Shown here: positions 15,520 through 24,775 of the stretch, in pieces
Layout of the letters: every line of letters begins with the position of its first letter
How positions within the stretch are numbered: the first letter of the stretch is position 1
Origin: Nocardioides sp. Iso805N
Lineage (GTDB): Bacteria > Actinomycetota > Actinomycetes > Propionibacteriales > Nocardioidaceae
Assembly (NCBI RefSeq): GCF_000364605.1
Contig: NZ_KB822576.1
Coordinates: 558,001-622,000 of the forward strand
Length of the DNA stretch: 64,000 bases
Direction: 5' to 3'
Position numbers and translations under genes: made by a program
The notes under the pieces: generated by a model
Told to the model about the DNA's origin: nothing
Database searches by the model: none
What the model saw: only the letters and a program-made list of their open reading frames with translations

Positions 15520-16998
15520 TCAGCCGAGTGCGCTCTGCAGCCGCGCCAGGGTCCGCTCGCGGCCGAGCAGCTCCAGCGACTCGTACAGCGGCGGGCTGAC
15601 CCGCTTGCCGGTCGTGGCCACCCGGACAGGCCCGAAGGCGACCCGCGGCTTGAGCCCCATCTCCTCGACCAGCGCGTGCTGCAGCATGTCGCTGATCCGG
15701 GCCGCCGACCACGGCTCCGCCCGGAGCAGGGCGTCGTACGCCGCCTGGATCACCGCCTGACCCTCGTCGGTGTCGACCAGCTTGGCGCGGTCGGCCGCGT
15801 CCAGGGCGAAGTCGGCGTCGGCGATGAACAGGAACCGCAGCAGCTCGCCGACCTCGGTGAGCTTGTTGACCCGCTCGGCGACGAACGGCATCGCCAGCTC
15901 CAGCAGCTGCTGGTCGGCCGGGCTGACCGGGTCGGTGAGCACCCCGTCGCGCTTGAGGAACGGCAGCGCCCGGTCGGTGATCTCCTCGACCGAGAGCCGG
16001 TGCACGTGGGCGGCGTTGATGGCCTCGCACTTCTTCAGGTCGAAGCGCGCCGGGTTGGGGTTGACGTCCTTGATGTCGAACGCCTCCACCATCTCCTCCA
16101 GCGAGAAGATGTCGCGGTCCGCGGCGATCGCCCAGCCGAGCAGTGCGAGGTAGTTGAGCAGACCCTCGGGCACGAAGCCCTGCTCGCGGTAGGCCAGCGC
16201 ATGCGCCTCCGGGTCGCGCTTGGAGAGCTTCTTGTTGCCCTCGCCCAGCACGTACGGCAGGTGCCCGAACTCCGGGGTCAGCTTCGCGATCCCGACATCG
16301 CGCAGCGCGGCGTACAGGGCGATCTGACGGGGCGTCGAGGAGAGCAGGTCCTCGCCGCGCAGCACGTGGGTGATCTCCATGTACGCGTCGTCGACGGGGT
16401 TGACCAGCGTGTAGAGCGGGTCGCCGTTGGCGCGGGCCAGGGCGTAGTCGGGCACGAACCTGGTCTCGAAGGTGACCTCGCCACGAACCAGGTCGTTCCA
16501 GGTGATCGAGCCGTCCGGCATCCGCAGCCGCGGCACGCTCGCACGGCCCTCGGCGTTGTACGTCGCGATCGTCTCGGCGTCCAGGTTGCGGCAGAAGCCG
16601 TCGTAGCCCATCACCTTGGAGCCGGACTCCTTGCGGCGTGCCTCGACCTCCTCGTTGGTGCAGAAGCACGGGTAGGCGTGGCCTGCCTCGAGCAGCCGGG
16701 CGAGGGCGTCGGCGTACAGCTCGGAGCGCTGGCTCTGGAAGTAGGGACCGTGCGGGCCGCCGACCTCGGGGCCCTCGTCCCACTCCAGACCGAGCCAGTG
16801 CATCAGGTCGATGATCGCGTTGAGCGACTCATCGGTGCTGCGCTCCTTGTCGGTGTCCTCGATCCGGAAGACGAAGGTGCCGCCGTGGTGGCGCGCGAAC
16901 GCCCAGTTGAACAGGGCCGTGCGGACCAGGCCGACGTGCGGGCTGCCGGTCGGGCTGGGGGCCATCCGCACGCGGACGCCAGGGATCTTGTCGCTCAC
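15520..16998 (-). CDS. gltX: Glutamyl-tRNA synthetase
   Basis: The 492-residue class I aminoacyl-tRNA synthetase has normal length. The HIGH signature is HVGL at residues 21-24 within [20 protein letters not shown], and the KMSKS loop is KLSKR at 257-261. The zinc-region cysteines CFC, the motif [11 protein letters not shown] and the C-terminal anticodon-binding domain are all present. Since no glutaminyl-tRNA synthetase is nearby and most Actinobacteria lack one, the enzyme is probably non-discriminating, charging tRNA-Gln with glutamate for later amidation by GatCAB. It overlaps the FAH gene by 4 bp (16995-16998) and precedes the tRNA-Gln/Glu cluster. Confidence 0.97.
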   Translation of the reverse strand: MSDKIPGVRVRMAPSPTGSPHVGLVRTALFNWAFARHHGGTFVFRIEDTDKERSTDESLNAIIDLMHWLGLEWDEGPEVGGPHGPYFQSQRSELYADALARLLEAGHAYPCFCTNEEVEARRKESGSKVMGYDGFCRNLDAETIATYNAEGRASVPRLRMPDGSITWNDLVRGEVTFETRFVPDYALARANGDPLYTLVNPVDDAYMEITHVLRGEDLLSSTPRQIALYAALRDVGIAKLTPEFGHLPYVLGEGNKKLSKRDPEAHALAYREQGFVPEGLLNYLALLGWAIAADRDIFSLEEMVEAFDIKDVNPNPARFDLKKCEAINAAHVHRLSVEEITDRALPFLKRDGVLTDPVSPADQQLLELAMPFVAERVNKLTEVGELLRFLFIADADFALDAADRAKLVDTDEGQAVIQAAYDALLRAEPWSAARISDMLQHALVEEMGLKPRVAFGPVRVATTGKRVSPPLYESLELLGRERTLARLQSALG

Positions 16999-17816
16999 TT
17001 CTTCACCACCATGTTCGTGAGCGCACCGAGGCGCTCGATCGAGACTTCCACTTCCTGGCCGGGCTGCATGGGCCCGACGCCCGCCGGCGTACCGGTGAGG
17101 ATGACGTCGCCCGGCAGCAGCGTCATCGCGGCAGTGACGTGCGCGATGATCGCGGGTACGTCGAACAGCAGGTCGCGGGTGTTGCCGTCCTGCTTGAGGT
17201 CACCCTCGAGGAAGGTCTGCACGCGCAGGCCGTTCTTGACGTCCTCCAGGGTGAGGTCGGTGTCGATCCAGGGGCCGAGCGGGCAGAACGTGTCGAACCC
17301 CTTGGCCCGGCTCCACTGCTTGTCCGCGACCTGCAGGTCCCGCGCGGAGACGTCGTTGGCGATGGTCCAGCCGTAGATGACCTCGGCGGCGCGCTCCGCG
17401 GGGACGTCCTTGCAGATCCGGCCGATGACGATCGCGAGCTCGCCCTCGAAGTGGACGTTCTCGCTCTGCGGCGGGTAGACGATGGCGTCGCGGGGGCCGA
17501 TGACCGACGTGTTCGGCTTGAGGAAGAACATCGGCTCCGTGGGAGCTTCCCCGCCCGTCACGTTCTTCATCTCCGCGACGTGGTCGGCGTAGTTCTTGCC
17601 GATCGCGACCACCTTGCTGCGCGGGATGACCGGCGCGAGCAGCTTGACGTCCTCGAAACGGTAGGTCTGGTCGATCGGGTTGACCCCGGCGTAGATCGGG
17701 TCGCCGGCCAGGGCCACCACCTGGGCGTCCGGATCGGGCTGGCCGTACTCGTCGAGGTCGCCGGTCACGATGCCGAAGAGCGGCTCGTCTCCTGTGGTGA
17801 ATCGGGCGATGCGCAC
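16995..17816 (-). CDS. Fumarylacetoacetate hydrolase (FAH) family protein
   Basis: A 273-residue FAH-fold enzyme. The metal-binding glutamates occur in [12 protein letters not shown], and the family motifs [36 protein letters not shown] and [11 protein letters not shown] are intact. The fold covers acylpyruvase, oxaloacetate decarboxylase and 5-oxopent-3-ene-1,2,5-tricarboxylate decarboxylase-like activities; the physiological substrate is not known. The gene precedes gltX in many actinobacteria (Rv2993c in M. tuberculosis). It is leaderless by layout: TAGGCT at 17828-17823, six bases, then GTG 17816, with no Shine-Dalgarno. Confidence 0.9.
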   Translation of the reverse strand: MRIARFTTGDEPLFGIVTGDLDEYGQPDPDAQVVALAGDPIYAGVNPIDQTYRFEDVKLLAPVIPRSKVVAIGKNYADHVAEMKNVTGGEAPTEPMFFLKPNTSVIGPRDAIVYPPQSENVHFEGELAIVIGRICKDVPAERAAEVIYGWTIANDVSARDLQVADKQWSRAKGFDTFCPLGPWIDTDLTLEDVKNGLRVQTFLEGDLKQDGNTRDLLFDVPAIIAHVTAAMTLLPGDVILTGTPAGVGPMQPGQEVEVSIERLGALTNMVVKK

Positions 17817-17934
17817 ACCGTGAGCCTATCGACTCGGCGCCGTCGGGCCGACCTCGGCACAGGTGCGCCGGTCCGCGGACAGGCGCACACTGGACCCGAG
17901 CCGCTCACCGCGACGGAGGCGCGATGGAGGCGCG

Positions 17935-19461
17935 ATGGAGCTGATCAGACCCACCGGGAGCTCGGACGACGTCGCCGACCGGCCCGTGTCCCACCGGCTG
18001 GCCCCCGCCGTGGTGGCGATCGCCGTCGTCCAGCTCGTCGTGCTGCTCGCGGCCAGCACGCGCTACGGCTACCACCGCGACGAGATGTACTTCATCGTCG
18101 CCGGCGGCCATCCGGCCTTCGGCTACCCCGACCAGCCGCCGCTCGTGCCGCTGATCTGCCGGGCGATGGACTGGCTGGCTCCCGGCTCGCTGCTCCTGCT
18201 GCGGCTGCCGTCGGCACTCGCGGCTGCCGCGACCACGCTGATGGCCGGTGACATCGCCCGCGAGGTGCGCGGCGGTCGGGTCGCCCAGACGATCGCCGCC
18301 GCCTGCACCGCCTGCTCCGGCTTCACCTTGGCGACCGGTCACTTCGTCACCACCACGACCTTCGACCTGCTCTCCACCACCGCCCTGTTCTGGCTGGTCG
18401 TGCGCGCGCTCGCCCGGCACCGCCCCTCCTACCTCCTCCTGTCCGGGATCGCCGTCGGGGTCGGCACCCAGGCCAAGCCCCAGGTGGCGTTCGTCGCGGT
18501 CGTGCTGGTCGGCGCGCTGGCGGTGGTCGGGCCACGATGGCCGCTGCGCTCGCCCTGGTTGTGGGGAGGTACGACGCTGGCGCTGGTGATCGCCGCGCCG
18601 TACGTGCTGTGGCAGGCGGCGCACGGCTGGCCACAGGTCACGGTGATGGGCAACATCGGCGGATCCGCCGAGGGCGGCCGGATCGGGTTCATTCCGTTCC
18701 AGCTGATCATGGTCAGCCCGGTGCTGGTGCCGGTCTGGGTCGCCGGGCTGGTCGCGCCCTGGCGGGCGACCCCGGGGTCGGTGCTGCGCCTGCTGCGCTT
18801 CGTGCCGGTGACCTACCTGGTCGCGGGCGCGCTCTACCTCCTCGGCGACGGCAAGGCGTACTACCTCGCCAGCCTCTATCCGGCACTGCTCGGCCTGGGA
18901 GCGGTGCCGGTCGCCGCCTGGGTACGCCGCGGCAGGGCGCGCTCGACCGTTCTCGTCACCGCCGTGGTCGTCTCCGCGATGATCAGCGCCCTGATCGCCC
19001 TCCCGCTGCTGCCCGCCTCCCGCCTGCAGGGCAGCGCGGTGATGGCGCTGAACCCCGACCAGGGCGAGACGGTGGGCTGGCCGCGGTTCGTCGACACGGT
19101 CGCCGGGGTGTGGCAGGGGCTGACGCCGGCCCAGCGCGACCGGGCGGTCATCTTCACCCGGAACTACGGCGAGGCGGCTGCGGTGCAGCTGCTGGGTCGG
19201 TCCGCCGGGCTGCCGCGTGCCTACAGCGGGCACAACGGCTTCAGCCTGTGGGGCAGGCCGGCCGACGGGGCGACCCCGGTCGTGCTGATCGGATTCGACG
19301 GGCCGAGCGATGCTGCGCCGTACTTCTCCGACTGTGTGCGGCGCGCGACGGTCGACGACGGGGTGGAGCTGGACAACCAGGAGCAAGGCCTGCCGATCAT
19401 GGTCTGCCGCCCGAGCCAGCCGTGGTCGGTGCTGTGGCCGCGGCTGCAGCACTTCAACTAG
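17935..19461 (+). CDS. Polytopic glycosyltransferase (GT39/ArnT-like PMT_2 family)
   Basis: A 508-residue integral membrane protein with about ten transmembrane segments. The GT-C fold signature follows the first helix: an acidic pair in GYHRDEMYF and then GYPDQPPLVP, the catalytic loop of dolichyl-phosphate-mannose or ArnT-like transferases. It probably moves a sugar from a polyprenyl-phosphate donor to a lipid, polymer or protein outside the membrane; donor and acceptor are unknown. The C-terminal part (about 390-508) is soluble. The ATG at 17935 follows a duplicated GGAGGCGCGAT word, so one ribosome site feeds this start and a second, out of frame, feeds a six-codon frame beginning at 17924. 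Confidence 0.82.
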   Translation: MELIRPTGSSDDVADRPVSHRLAPAVVAIAVVQLVVLLAASTRYGYHRDEMYFIVAGGHPAFGYPDQPPLVPLICRAMDWLAPGSLLLLRLPSALAAAATTLMAGDIAREVRGGRVAQTIAAACTACSGFTLATGHFVTTTTFDLLSTTALFWLVVRALARHRPSYLLLSGIAVGVGTQAKPQVAFVAVVLVGALAVVGPRWPLRSPWLWGGTTLALVIAAPYVLWQAAHGWPQVTVMGNIGGSAEGGRIGFIPFQLIMVSPVLVPVWVAGLVAPWRATPGSVLRLLRFVPVTYLVAGALYLLGDGKAYYLASLYPALLGLGAVPVAAWVRRGRARSTVLVTAVVVSAMISALIALPLLPASRLQGSAVMALNPDQGETVGWPRFVDTVAGVWQGLTPAQRDRAVIFTRNYGEAAAVQLLGRSAGLPRAYSGHNGFSLWGRPADGATPVVLIGFDGPSDAAPYFSDCVRRATVDDGVELDNQEQGLPIMVCRPSQPWSVLWPRLQHFN

Positions 19462-19488
19462 TCCGCGCTCCCCTGCAACCGGCGCCGG

Positions 19489-19974
19489 TCACGCCACCGG
19501 CAGCAGCGCCTCGATGGCCGGCGCGATCTTGTCGGGCTTGGTGGCGGAGCCGAAGCGCCGCACCACCACGCCGTCGGGGTCGAGGAGGAACTTGGTGAAG
19601 TTCCACCGCACCTTGCTGCCCAGGACGCCGCGCGCCTGCGAGCGCAGCCAGCGGTAGAGCGGGTCGGCGTGGTCGCCGTTGACGTCGACCTTGGCGAACA
19701 TCGGGAAGCTCACGCCATAGTTGCGCTGGCAGAAGTCCCCGATCTCGTCCGCCGTGCCGGGCTCCTGGTTGCCGAACTGGTTGCAGGGGAAGCCGAGCAC
19801 GACCAGACCGCGCTCGCCGTACGTCTGCCACAGGCTCTCCAGCCCCTCGAGCTGCGGGGTGAACCCGCACTTCGAGGCGGTGTTGACCACCAGCACGACC
19901 TTGCCCGCGTAGTCCGACAGCGGCTCCTCCGAGCCGTCGAGCCGGGTGGCCCGGAAGTCCGACAGTGTCGCCAT
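19489..19974 (-). CDS. Glutathione peroxidase family thiol peroxidase
   Basis: A 161-residue GPx-fold peroxidase. The peroxidatic residue is Cys36 in NTASKCGFTPQ (selenocysteine in some animals). Q66 in GFPCNQFG and W124-N125 in RWNFTKF complete the usual tetrad. Actinobacteria generally lack glutathione, so it probably uses thioredoxin or mycoredoxin; Cys64 and Cys82 are possible resolving cysteines, which I cannot assign. A good GAGGAG ribosome site precedes ATG 19974. It is convergent with the glycosyltransferase gene and divergent from the next gene. Confidence 0.92.
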   Translation of the reverse strand: MATLSDFRATRLDGSEEPLSDYAGKVVLVVNTASKCGFTPQLEGLESLWQTYGERGLVVLGFPCNQFGNQEPGTADEIGDFCQRNYGVSFPMFAKVDVNGDHADPLYRWLRSQARGVLGSKVRWNFTKFLLDPDGVVVRRFGSATKPDKIAPAIEALLPVA

Positions 19975-20072
19975 GACGCTCCTCTGCTCTGGGCGCCGAA
20001 CGGCGCCGTCACACCTACCCTGCCGATGATTCGGAGTCGTGACCAGACCGGACTGGTCGTTACCCTCGTCCG

Positions 20073-20906
20073 GTGACGTCGGTGCTGGGCCAGCGGGAGC
20101 TGCGGGATCTGCCGGAGCTGCCGGAGGACGAGGAGGCACGCGCCCTCGCCCACCGCGAGCGGCTGCTCCCCTACGTCGCGCCACACCTGGCCCGCCGCAA
20201 GGCGGGCATCAAGCACCCGGTGCACGACTTCCTCTTCACCTACTACGCGTTCCGGCCCGCGCAGCTGCTGCGCTGGACGCCCGGCACGACCTCGCTGCCC
20301 GAGGACAAGCGCATGCTGGTCAGCACGCTCCGGCGGCTGCTGCGCGCCACTGCTTCGCGGCCAGCGAGCTTCGGCTGCTTCGGGCTGCACGAGTGGGCGA
20401 TGGTCTATCGCGCCGACGAGACCCGACACCCGCAGCCGCTGCGGCTGGGCGCCTCCGCGACCGACGCCGTGGTGGACACCCACCGGATCCAATGCTCGCA
20501 CTTCGACGCCTACCGCTTCTTCACTCCCGAGGCGGTCGGCCTCAACGCGCTGCGCCCAGGCCGCGACGACCGCGCCGACTTCGAGCAGCCGGGCTGTCTG
20601 CACGGCACGATGGACCTCTACAAGCACGCCTTCCGCCTCTTCCCGCTGATCGCCTCCGATCTCATCGCGGACTGCTTCGAGCTGGCGTGGGACGTGCGGA
20701 TCATGGACATGCGCGCCGCGCCGTACGACATGTCTGGCGTCATCCTCGACCCGACCGGGGAGGCGTGGACGCCGGTGCGGATCGAGACGGCCGAGGGCAA
20801 ACAGGAGTACGTCGCCGCGCAGCGCGGCTTCGCCGAGCGTGCGGCGCCGCTGCGGCAGCGGCTGATCGAGGACTGCGAGCGCCTCCTCGGCGCCTCCGCT
20901 CCGTGA
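20073..20906 (+). CDS. Conserved actinobacterial protein of unknown function
   Basis: A soluble 277-residue protein without recognised catalytic motifs or membrane segments. Homologues I recall in many actinobacteria share blocks seen here: HPVHDFLFTYYAFRPAQL, FGCFGLHEWAMVYR, HRIQCSHFDAYRFFT and EQPGCLHGTMDLYKHAF. Databases often label them 3-methyladenine DNA glycosylase, but nothing in the sequence resembles known glycosylase folds, so I do not adopt that name. The conserved His, Asp and Cys residues in these blocks could form a metal or active site. Leaderless layout: TACCCT (20061-20066), six bases, GTG 20073. A palindrome of a dispersed family follows the stop. Confidence 0.75.
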   Translation: MTSVLGQRELRDLPELPEDEEARALAHRERLLPYVAPHLARRKAGIKHPVHDFLFTYYAFRPAQLLRWTPGTTSLPEDKRMLVSTLRRLLRATASRPASFGCFGLHEWAMVYRADETRHPQPLRLGASATDAVVDTHRIQCSHFDAYRFFTPEAVGLNALRPGRDDRADFEQPGCLHGTMDLYKHAFRLFPLIASDLIADCFELAWDVRIMDMRAAPYDMSGVILDPTGEAWTPVRIETAEGKQEYVAAQRGFAERAAPLRQRLIEDCERLLGASAP

Positions 20907-20918
20907 TTTCCCCGCCAC

Positions 20919-20986
20919 GGCACGAAAATCGCACCCTGCCGGAGGGCGCCGCTGTCACTTACGCGCCAAGGTGCTGATTTCGCGCC
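20919..20986. repeat. Imperfect palindrome of a dispersed family, copy 2
   Basis: Arms 20919-20935 and 20970-20986 match at 13 of 17 positions. The loop contains CACTTACGCGCC and the right arm CTGATTTCGCGCC. The stretch 20952-20986 aligns closely with the palindrome at 24776-24842 and shares the CACTTA-GCGC core with the one at 9815. It lies 12 bases after a stop codon and may terminate transcription. Confidence 0.65.
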
Positions 20987-21030
20987 GGCGCCATCCCCCG
21001 CCGGGCAGGTGGCGTCGGCGGCGGAGCGAC

Positions 21031-21588
21031 TCAGGAACCCGCCGCAGCCCTGACCACCTGGATCCCGGCGATCACGATGCCCAGCCCGACACCGAAGTCG
21101 TCCCCGTCGCGTGGGTCGTCGTCGATCGCACCAGCAGCGGCGGCCTGCAGATGGGTCTGCTCGTCGACGGCATGGCCGTAGACGAAGTGCAGTAGCGTCC
21201 GCACCGCCGTCGGCGCGAGCTCGCCGATGCCGCCCTCGACCAGTGCCTTCTCCAGCAGCGCACCCGGCTCCCGTGCGCCCAGACCGAAGGAGTGCACGGT
21301 GGCGACCAGCTCGGCGCCGTCACGATAGGCCAGCAGCTGGTCGCGCAGCACGGTGCAGATCGCCCCGACCCGGTCGACCCACGCCCCCTCCGCCGGCCAC
21401 GGCGCCCGGCGGAGCAGCTCGTCGGCCATCGCCGCGAGCAGGGTCTGCTTGTTGGCGAAGTGGTGGTAAAGCGCTGAGGGCTGTACGCCGAGCTCGGAGC
21501 CGAGGCGCCGCATGGTCAGGTCGGCCAAGCCGTAGCCGTCCAGCACCTCGAGCGCACGCACGACGATCTCTTCGCGGCGGTACCGCAT
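21031..21588 (-). CDS. bioQ: TetR-family regulator, probable biotin regulator BioQ
   Basis: A 185-residue TetR repressor. The N-terminal helix-turn-helix (about residues 3-50) contains LTMRRLGSELGVQPSALYHHFANKQTLL; the C-terminal ligand/dimer domain is of the TetR_C type. It is divergent from bioYMN. The intergenic region holds two TGAAC-N3-GTT boxes matching the BioQ operator described in Corynebacterium. BioQ controls biotin synthesis and uptake in Corynebacterium and Mycobacterium, organisms without BirA-type repression. ATG 21588 is used because GGAGG lies six bases upstream; the longer frame would run back through the operator. The regulator probably represses bioYMN and perhaps itself. 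Confidence 0.78.
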   Translation of the reverse strand: MRYRREEIVVRALEVLDGYGLADLTMRRLGSELGVQPSALYHHFANKQTLLAAMADELLRRAPWPAEGAWVDRVGAICTVLRDQLLAYRDGAELVATVHSFGLGAREPGALLEKALVEGGIGELAPTAVRTLLHFVYGHAVDEQTHLQAAAAGAIDDDPRDGDDFGVGLGIVIAGIQVVRAAAGS

Positions 21589-21652
21589 CCGTCCCTCCGA
21601 GCTGATCACCTGATGGACCCCGGTTGCCTGACCGGACCGCGCCACCCTAACC

Positions 21653-21680
21653 TGAACACCGTTAACCTGAACAACGTTCA
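21653..21680. promoter_or_regulatory. Twin BioQ-type operator boxes upstream of bioY
   Basis: Box 1 (21653-21665) reads TGAACACCGTTAA and box 2 (21668-21680) reads TGAACAACGTTCA, a perfect palindrome around AAC. Their 15-bp phasing covers a possible -10 TAACCT (21663-21668). The published BioQ consensus, as I recall it, is TGAAC-N3-GTTAC. Confidence 0.72.
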
Positions 21681-21699
21681 GTCCAGCTCAGGAGACCCG

Positions 21700-22311
21700 A
21701 TGAATGCCGCCACCGCAGAGCCCAGCACGGATGTGACCGCTCACCGCCCGCGCCGCCTCAGCACCACCGACCTCGCCCTCGTGGCCAGCTTCACCGCGCT
21801 GATCGCGGTCTGCTCCTACGCGGCCGCGATCCCCGTCGGAGGTGCCGGCGTCCCGATCACGCTGCAGACCTTCGCGGTGCTGCTCACCGGCCTGGTGCTG
21901 GGCCCCTGGCGCGCACTGCTCGCGGTGGGGCTCTACTTCCTGATCGGCCTGGCCGGCCTCCCGGTCTTCGCCGAGCACAGCTCCGGCGCCTCGGCGTTCA
22001 CCGGCGCGTCGGCCGGCTACCTCTACTCCTTCGCCCTGGCCGCCGTCGTCGCCGGCGCACTGGCGCAGTACGTCCTGCCCCGCCAGCGCACCCGGGCGGT
22101 CTTCCTGTTCATCGCCGCCCTGGTCGCCACGGTCGTCAACCACCTCGGTGGCATCGTCGGGCTGCGGATCGTGCTCGACCTCAGCTGGCACAAGGCCGCG
22201 AGCATCGACGCGGCGTACTGGGTCGGCGACATCGTCAAGGCCGCCGTCGCCGCGATCGTCGCGGCGGAGGTGCACCGCGCCTTCCCGGCGCTGCTCGCTC
22301 GTCGTGGCTGA
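21700..22311 (+). CDS. bioY: Biotin transporter S component BioY
   Basis: The 203-residue membrane substrate-binding subunit of the biotin ECF transporter has about six helices. Family features are GVPITLQTFAVLLTGLVLG, RALLAVGLYFLIGLAGLPVF and the GGxxGxxxG-type TGASAGYLYSFALAA. ATG 21700 follows a CAGGAG ribosome site five bases upstream. It overlaps bioM by 8 bp, so bioY-bioM-bioN form one operon under the twin operator. The module has its own ATPase and T component, so it does not depend on shared ECF parts. Confidence 0.94.
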   Translation: MNAATAEPSTDVTAHRPRRLSTTDLALVASFTALIAVCSYAAAIPVGGAGVPITLQTFAVLLTGLVLGPWRALLAVGLYFLIGLAGLPVFAEHSSGASAFTGASAGYLYSFALAAVVAGALAQYVLPRQRTRAVFLFIAALVATVVNHLGGIVGLRIVLDLSWHKAASIDAAYWVGDIVKAAVAAIVAAEVHRAFPALLARRG

Positions 22312-22984
22312 GGTCGTCCTCGAAGCCGCGGAGGTTCGCGCCCCGGACGACCGGGTCATCCTGCACCCGATCTCGCTGCGCCTCACCGAGCACCGGATCG
22401 GCATCATCGGTCCCAACGGGTCGGGCAAGTCGACGCTGGCTCGCCTGGTCAACGGGCTGGTCACCCCGTCCTCGGGACGGGTGTTGGTCGACGGCGTCGA
22501 CGTGGCTCGCAACGGCGCCGCCGTCCGCCGTCGCGTCGGCTTCTGCTTCACCGACCCGTCTGCACAGGTGGTGATGCCGACCTGCATCGAGGACGTCGAG
22601 CTCTCGCTGCGCAAGCGGATCAAGGACCGCGTACGCCGCCGCGAGGCCGCGTCCCAGATCCTCGCTCGCTACGGGCTCGCCGACCGGGCCGATGTCAGCG
22701 TGCACGCGCTCTCGGGCGGCCAGCGTCAGCTGCTGGCGCTGGCCGGCGTACTCGCCACCGATCCCGACCTGCTGGTCGCCGACGAGCCGACCACGCTGCT
22801 GGACCTGCGCAACACCCGCCTGGTCGCCGACACCCTGTTCGGCCTGGAGCAGCAGCTGATCCTGCTCACCCACGACCTGGACCTCGTACGCCGCTGCGAC
22901 CGGGTCCTGCTGGTCGAGGACGGTCGGATCGCCTTCGACGGGCCCGCCGAGGTGGCGGTCGCCCGCTACGAGGCGACGGTATGA
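22304..22984 (+). CDS. bioM: Biotin ECF transporter ATPase BioM
   Basis: A 226-residue ABC ATPase. Walker A is GPNGSGKST at residues 36-44, the signature is LSGGQRQ, Walker B is LLVADEP and the switch histidine is in LLTHDLDLV. It powers biotin uptake with BioY and BioN. GTG 22304 lies within the last codons of bioY (8-bp overlap), and its stop overlaps the bioN start by 4 bp, which signals tight coupling. Confidence 0.94.
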   Translation: MAEVVLEAAEVRAPDDRVILHPISLRLTEHRIGIIGPNGSGKSTLARLVNGLVTPSSGRVLVDGVDVARNGAAVRRRVGFCFTDPSAQVVMPTCIEDVELSLRKRIKDRVRRREAASQILARYGLADRADVSVHALSGGQRQLLALAGVLATDPDLLVADEPTTLLDLRNTRLVADTLFGLEQQLILLTHDLDLVRRCDRVLLVEDGRIAFDGPAEVAVARYEATV

Positions 22985-23568
22985 CGCCGATCACCGATTC
23001 CTGGGCGACCCGGCTGCCGGTCGGCGCCAAGATGCTGACGCTGATCGCGCTGAGCATCACCACGGTGGCGCTGCACGGCGTACGGTCCGCGGCGGCGCTG
23101 CTCGGGTTCGTCCTCGTGCTCGCGGTGAGCACCAGGGTTCCGGCCCGCACGCTGCTTCGCACGCTGCGCGGCATCGTGCTCTTCGCCGTCGTGGTGGCCG
23201 CACTGCAGTGGTGGTGGATCGGTCCGGCCCGTGCGCTGGAGTCCCTGCTCGACCTCACCACCCTGGCCCTGCTCGGCGTGCTGCTGACCGCGACGACCCC
23301 GGTCGGCGACATGCTGGAGGCCTTCGTGCGCTGGGCGGGGCCGATGCGCCGGTTCGGCGTCGACCCGGAGCGGGTCGGGCTGGTCATCAGCATGGCGGTG
23401 GAGGCGATCCCCGGCACGATCACGCTCGCCCGGGAGACCCGTGACGCGGCTCGGACCCGCGGTCTCGAGCGCAGCCCGCGGGCACTGCTCACGCCATTCG
23501 TGATCCGGGTGGTCGCTCGTGCCCACGAGAAGGGTGCCGCACTCCAGGCACGGGGCATCGGAGACTAG
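22981..23568 (+). CDS. bioN: Biotin ECF transporter T component BioN
   Basis: The 195-residue transmembrane coupling subunit of the ECF module. Hydrophobic segments occupy the first half. The C-terminal coupling helices carry the A-R-G signatures, seen here as RDAARTRGLE and GAALQARGIGD, which dock into the ATPase. It starts inside the bioM stop codon. A GGDEF gene follows after 31 bases. Confidence 0.92.
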   Translation: MTPITDSWATRLPVGAKMLTLIALSITTVALHGVRSAAALLGFVLVLAVSTRVPARTLLRTLRGIVLFAVVVAALQWWWIGPARALESLLDLTTLALLGVLLTATTPVGDMLEAFVRWAGPMRRFGVDPERVGLVISMAVEAIPGTITLARETRDAARTRGLERSPRALLTPFVIRVVARAHEKGAALQARGIGD

Positions 23569-23599
23569 GCTCCAGACGAGCCAGCCCGACGGAGGACCC

Positions 23600-24760
23600 G
23601 TGGACATCGACACGCTGCGGATCACGTTCAGCGTGATCGCCGGCGTACTTGTCGTCCTCTTCTACATCGGCGCCTACCTGCCGACGCGCGCTCCGTTCTC
23701 GGGCTGGTGGACGGTCTCCCTGCTGCTCTTCCTGGTGAGCTCCGCGGCCTACCTGGCCAACGGCACCTCGGGCCAGCCGGTGCTGAACCCGATCGGCAAC
23801 GGTTTCGCCGTGGCCGGCGCTGAGGCGGCCTGGTGCGCGGCCCGATCGCTGCGCACCAAGCCGGTCCGGTGGCGGTGGTTGCTCCCGCTCCCCTTGCTGG
23901 CGGTCCTCGCCGGCGCGGTCGACGACCCGGGCCACGACGTCTGGGCCGGTGGCCTGGTGTTCCTCGTGCTGATGACGGCCGCGTTCGCCGCCACCACCCG
24001 CGAGCTGGTCCTCGCCGCCTTCGGCTCCGACCAGCCCGCCCGCACCCTGTCGGTCTCCGGTGTGCTCATCCGCGCCCTGGCGCTCGCCTCGGTGATCATC
24101 ACCGTCTTCTACGCCGGCCGCGCCATCGCCTTCACGGTCGAGGGCGCCGACAGCGAGCTCTTCAAGCAGACGTTCGGCTCGGCGCCGACCACGGTGCTGC
24201 TACTGGCGCAGCTGGTCACCGTCTCCTTCAGCATGTCCTCGCTGAGCACCCAGCAGCAGATCGACGACCTGCGCCAGCGCGCCGTCTACGACCAACTCAC
24301 CGGCCTACTGCGTGCGCAGGAGTTCCGCGACCGCGCCGGGGTGGCGCTCCCCCGCCTGAGCCGCCCGGGCGAGATGACCATCGTGGCGATGGCCGACCTC
24401 GACCACTTCAAGCTGGTCAACGACCAGCTCGGCCACGCGGCGGGCGACGACGTCCTGCGCGCCTTCGGCTGGTCGGCCCGGACCACTCTCGGTCAGCGGG
24501 CGCTGTGGGGCCGGCTCGGCGGCGAGGAGTTCGCGCTGGTCTTCGCCACGACCAGCTGGGAGTACGCCGAGGACCTGCTGCGGACCATGATCGCGGAGTT
24601 CCAGCACGCCGTGCACCTGGCTGACGGCCGAGTCCCCACCGTCAGCATCGGCATGGTCGAGGCGCGTCGCGGCGAGCCCCTCCCGACGGTCCTCGAGCGC
24701 GCCGACAAGGCTCTCTACCGGGCCAAGTCCGAGGGACGCTCGCGGGTCGTGCGGGCCTGA
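23600..24760 (+). CDS. Membrane diguanylate cyclase (GGDEF domain)
   Basis: A 386-residue protein. Residues 1-215 form about seven hydrophobic helices (an integral sensory region I cannot name). The GGDEF domain spans about 228-386. The active-site loop is GGEEF at 307-311, an active variant, and DLDHFKLVNDQLGH holds the metal and substrate residues. There is no RxxD inhibitory site five residues before the loop, so product feedback may be absent. It should make c-di-GMP from GTP, the opposite of the EAL protein at 1815. The GTG at 23600 has GGAGG four bases upstream. Confidence 0.92.
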   Translation: MDIDTLRITFSVIAGVLVVLFYIGAYLPTRAPFSGWWTVSLLLFLVSSAAYLANGTSGQPVLNPIGNGFAVAGAEAAWCAARSLRTKPVRWRWLLPLPLLAVLAGAVDDPGHDVWAGGLVFLVLMTAAFAATTRELVLAAFGSDQPARTLSVSGVLIRALALASVIITVFYAGRAIAFTVEGADSELFKQTFGSAPTTVLLLAQLVTVSFSMSSLSTQQQIDDLRQRAVYDQLTGLLRAQEFRDRAGVALPRLSRPGEMTIVAMADLDHFKLVNDQLGHAAGDDVLRAFGWSARTTLGQRALWGRLGGEEFALVFATTSWEYAEDLLRTMIAEFQHAVHLADGRVPTVSIGMVEARRGEPLPTVLERADKALYRAKSEGRSRVVRA

Positions 24761-24775
24761 GCCCTCTGGGTCCCT

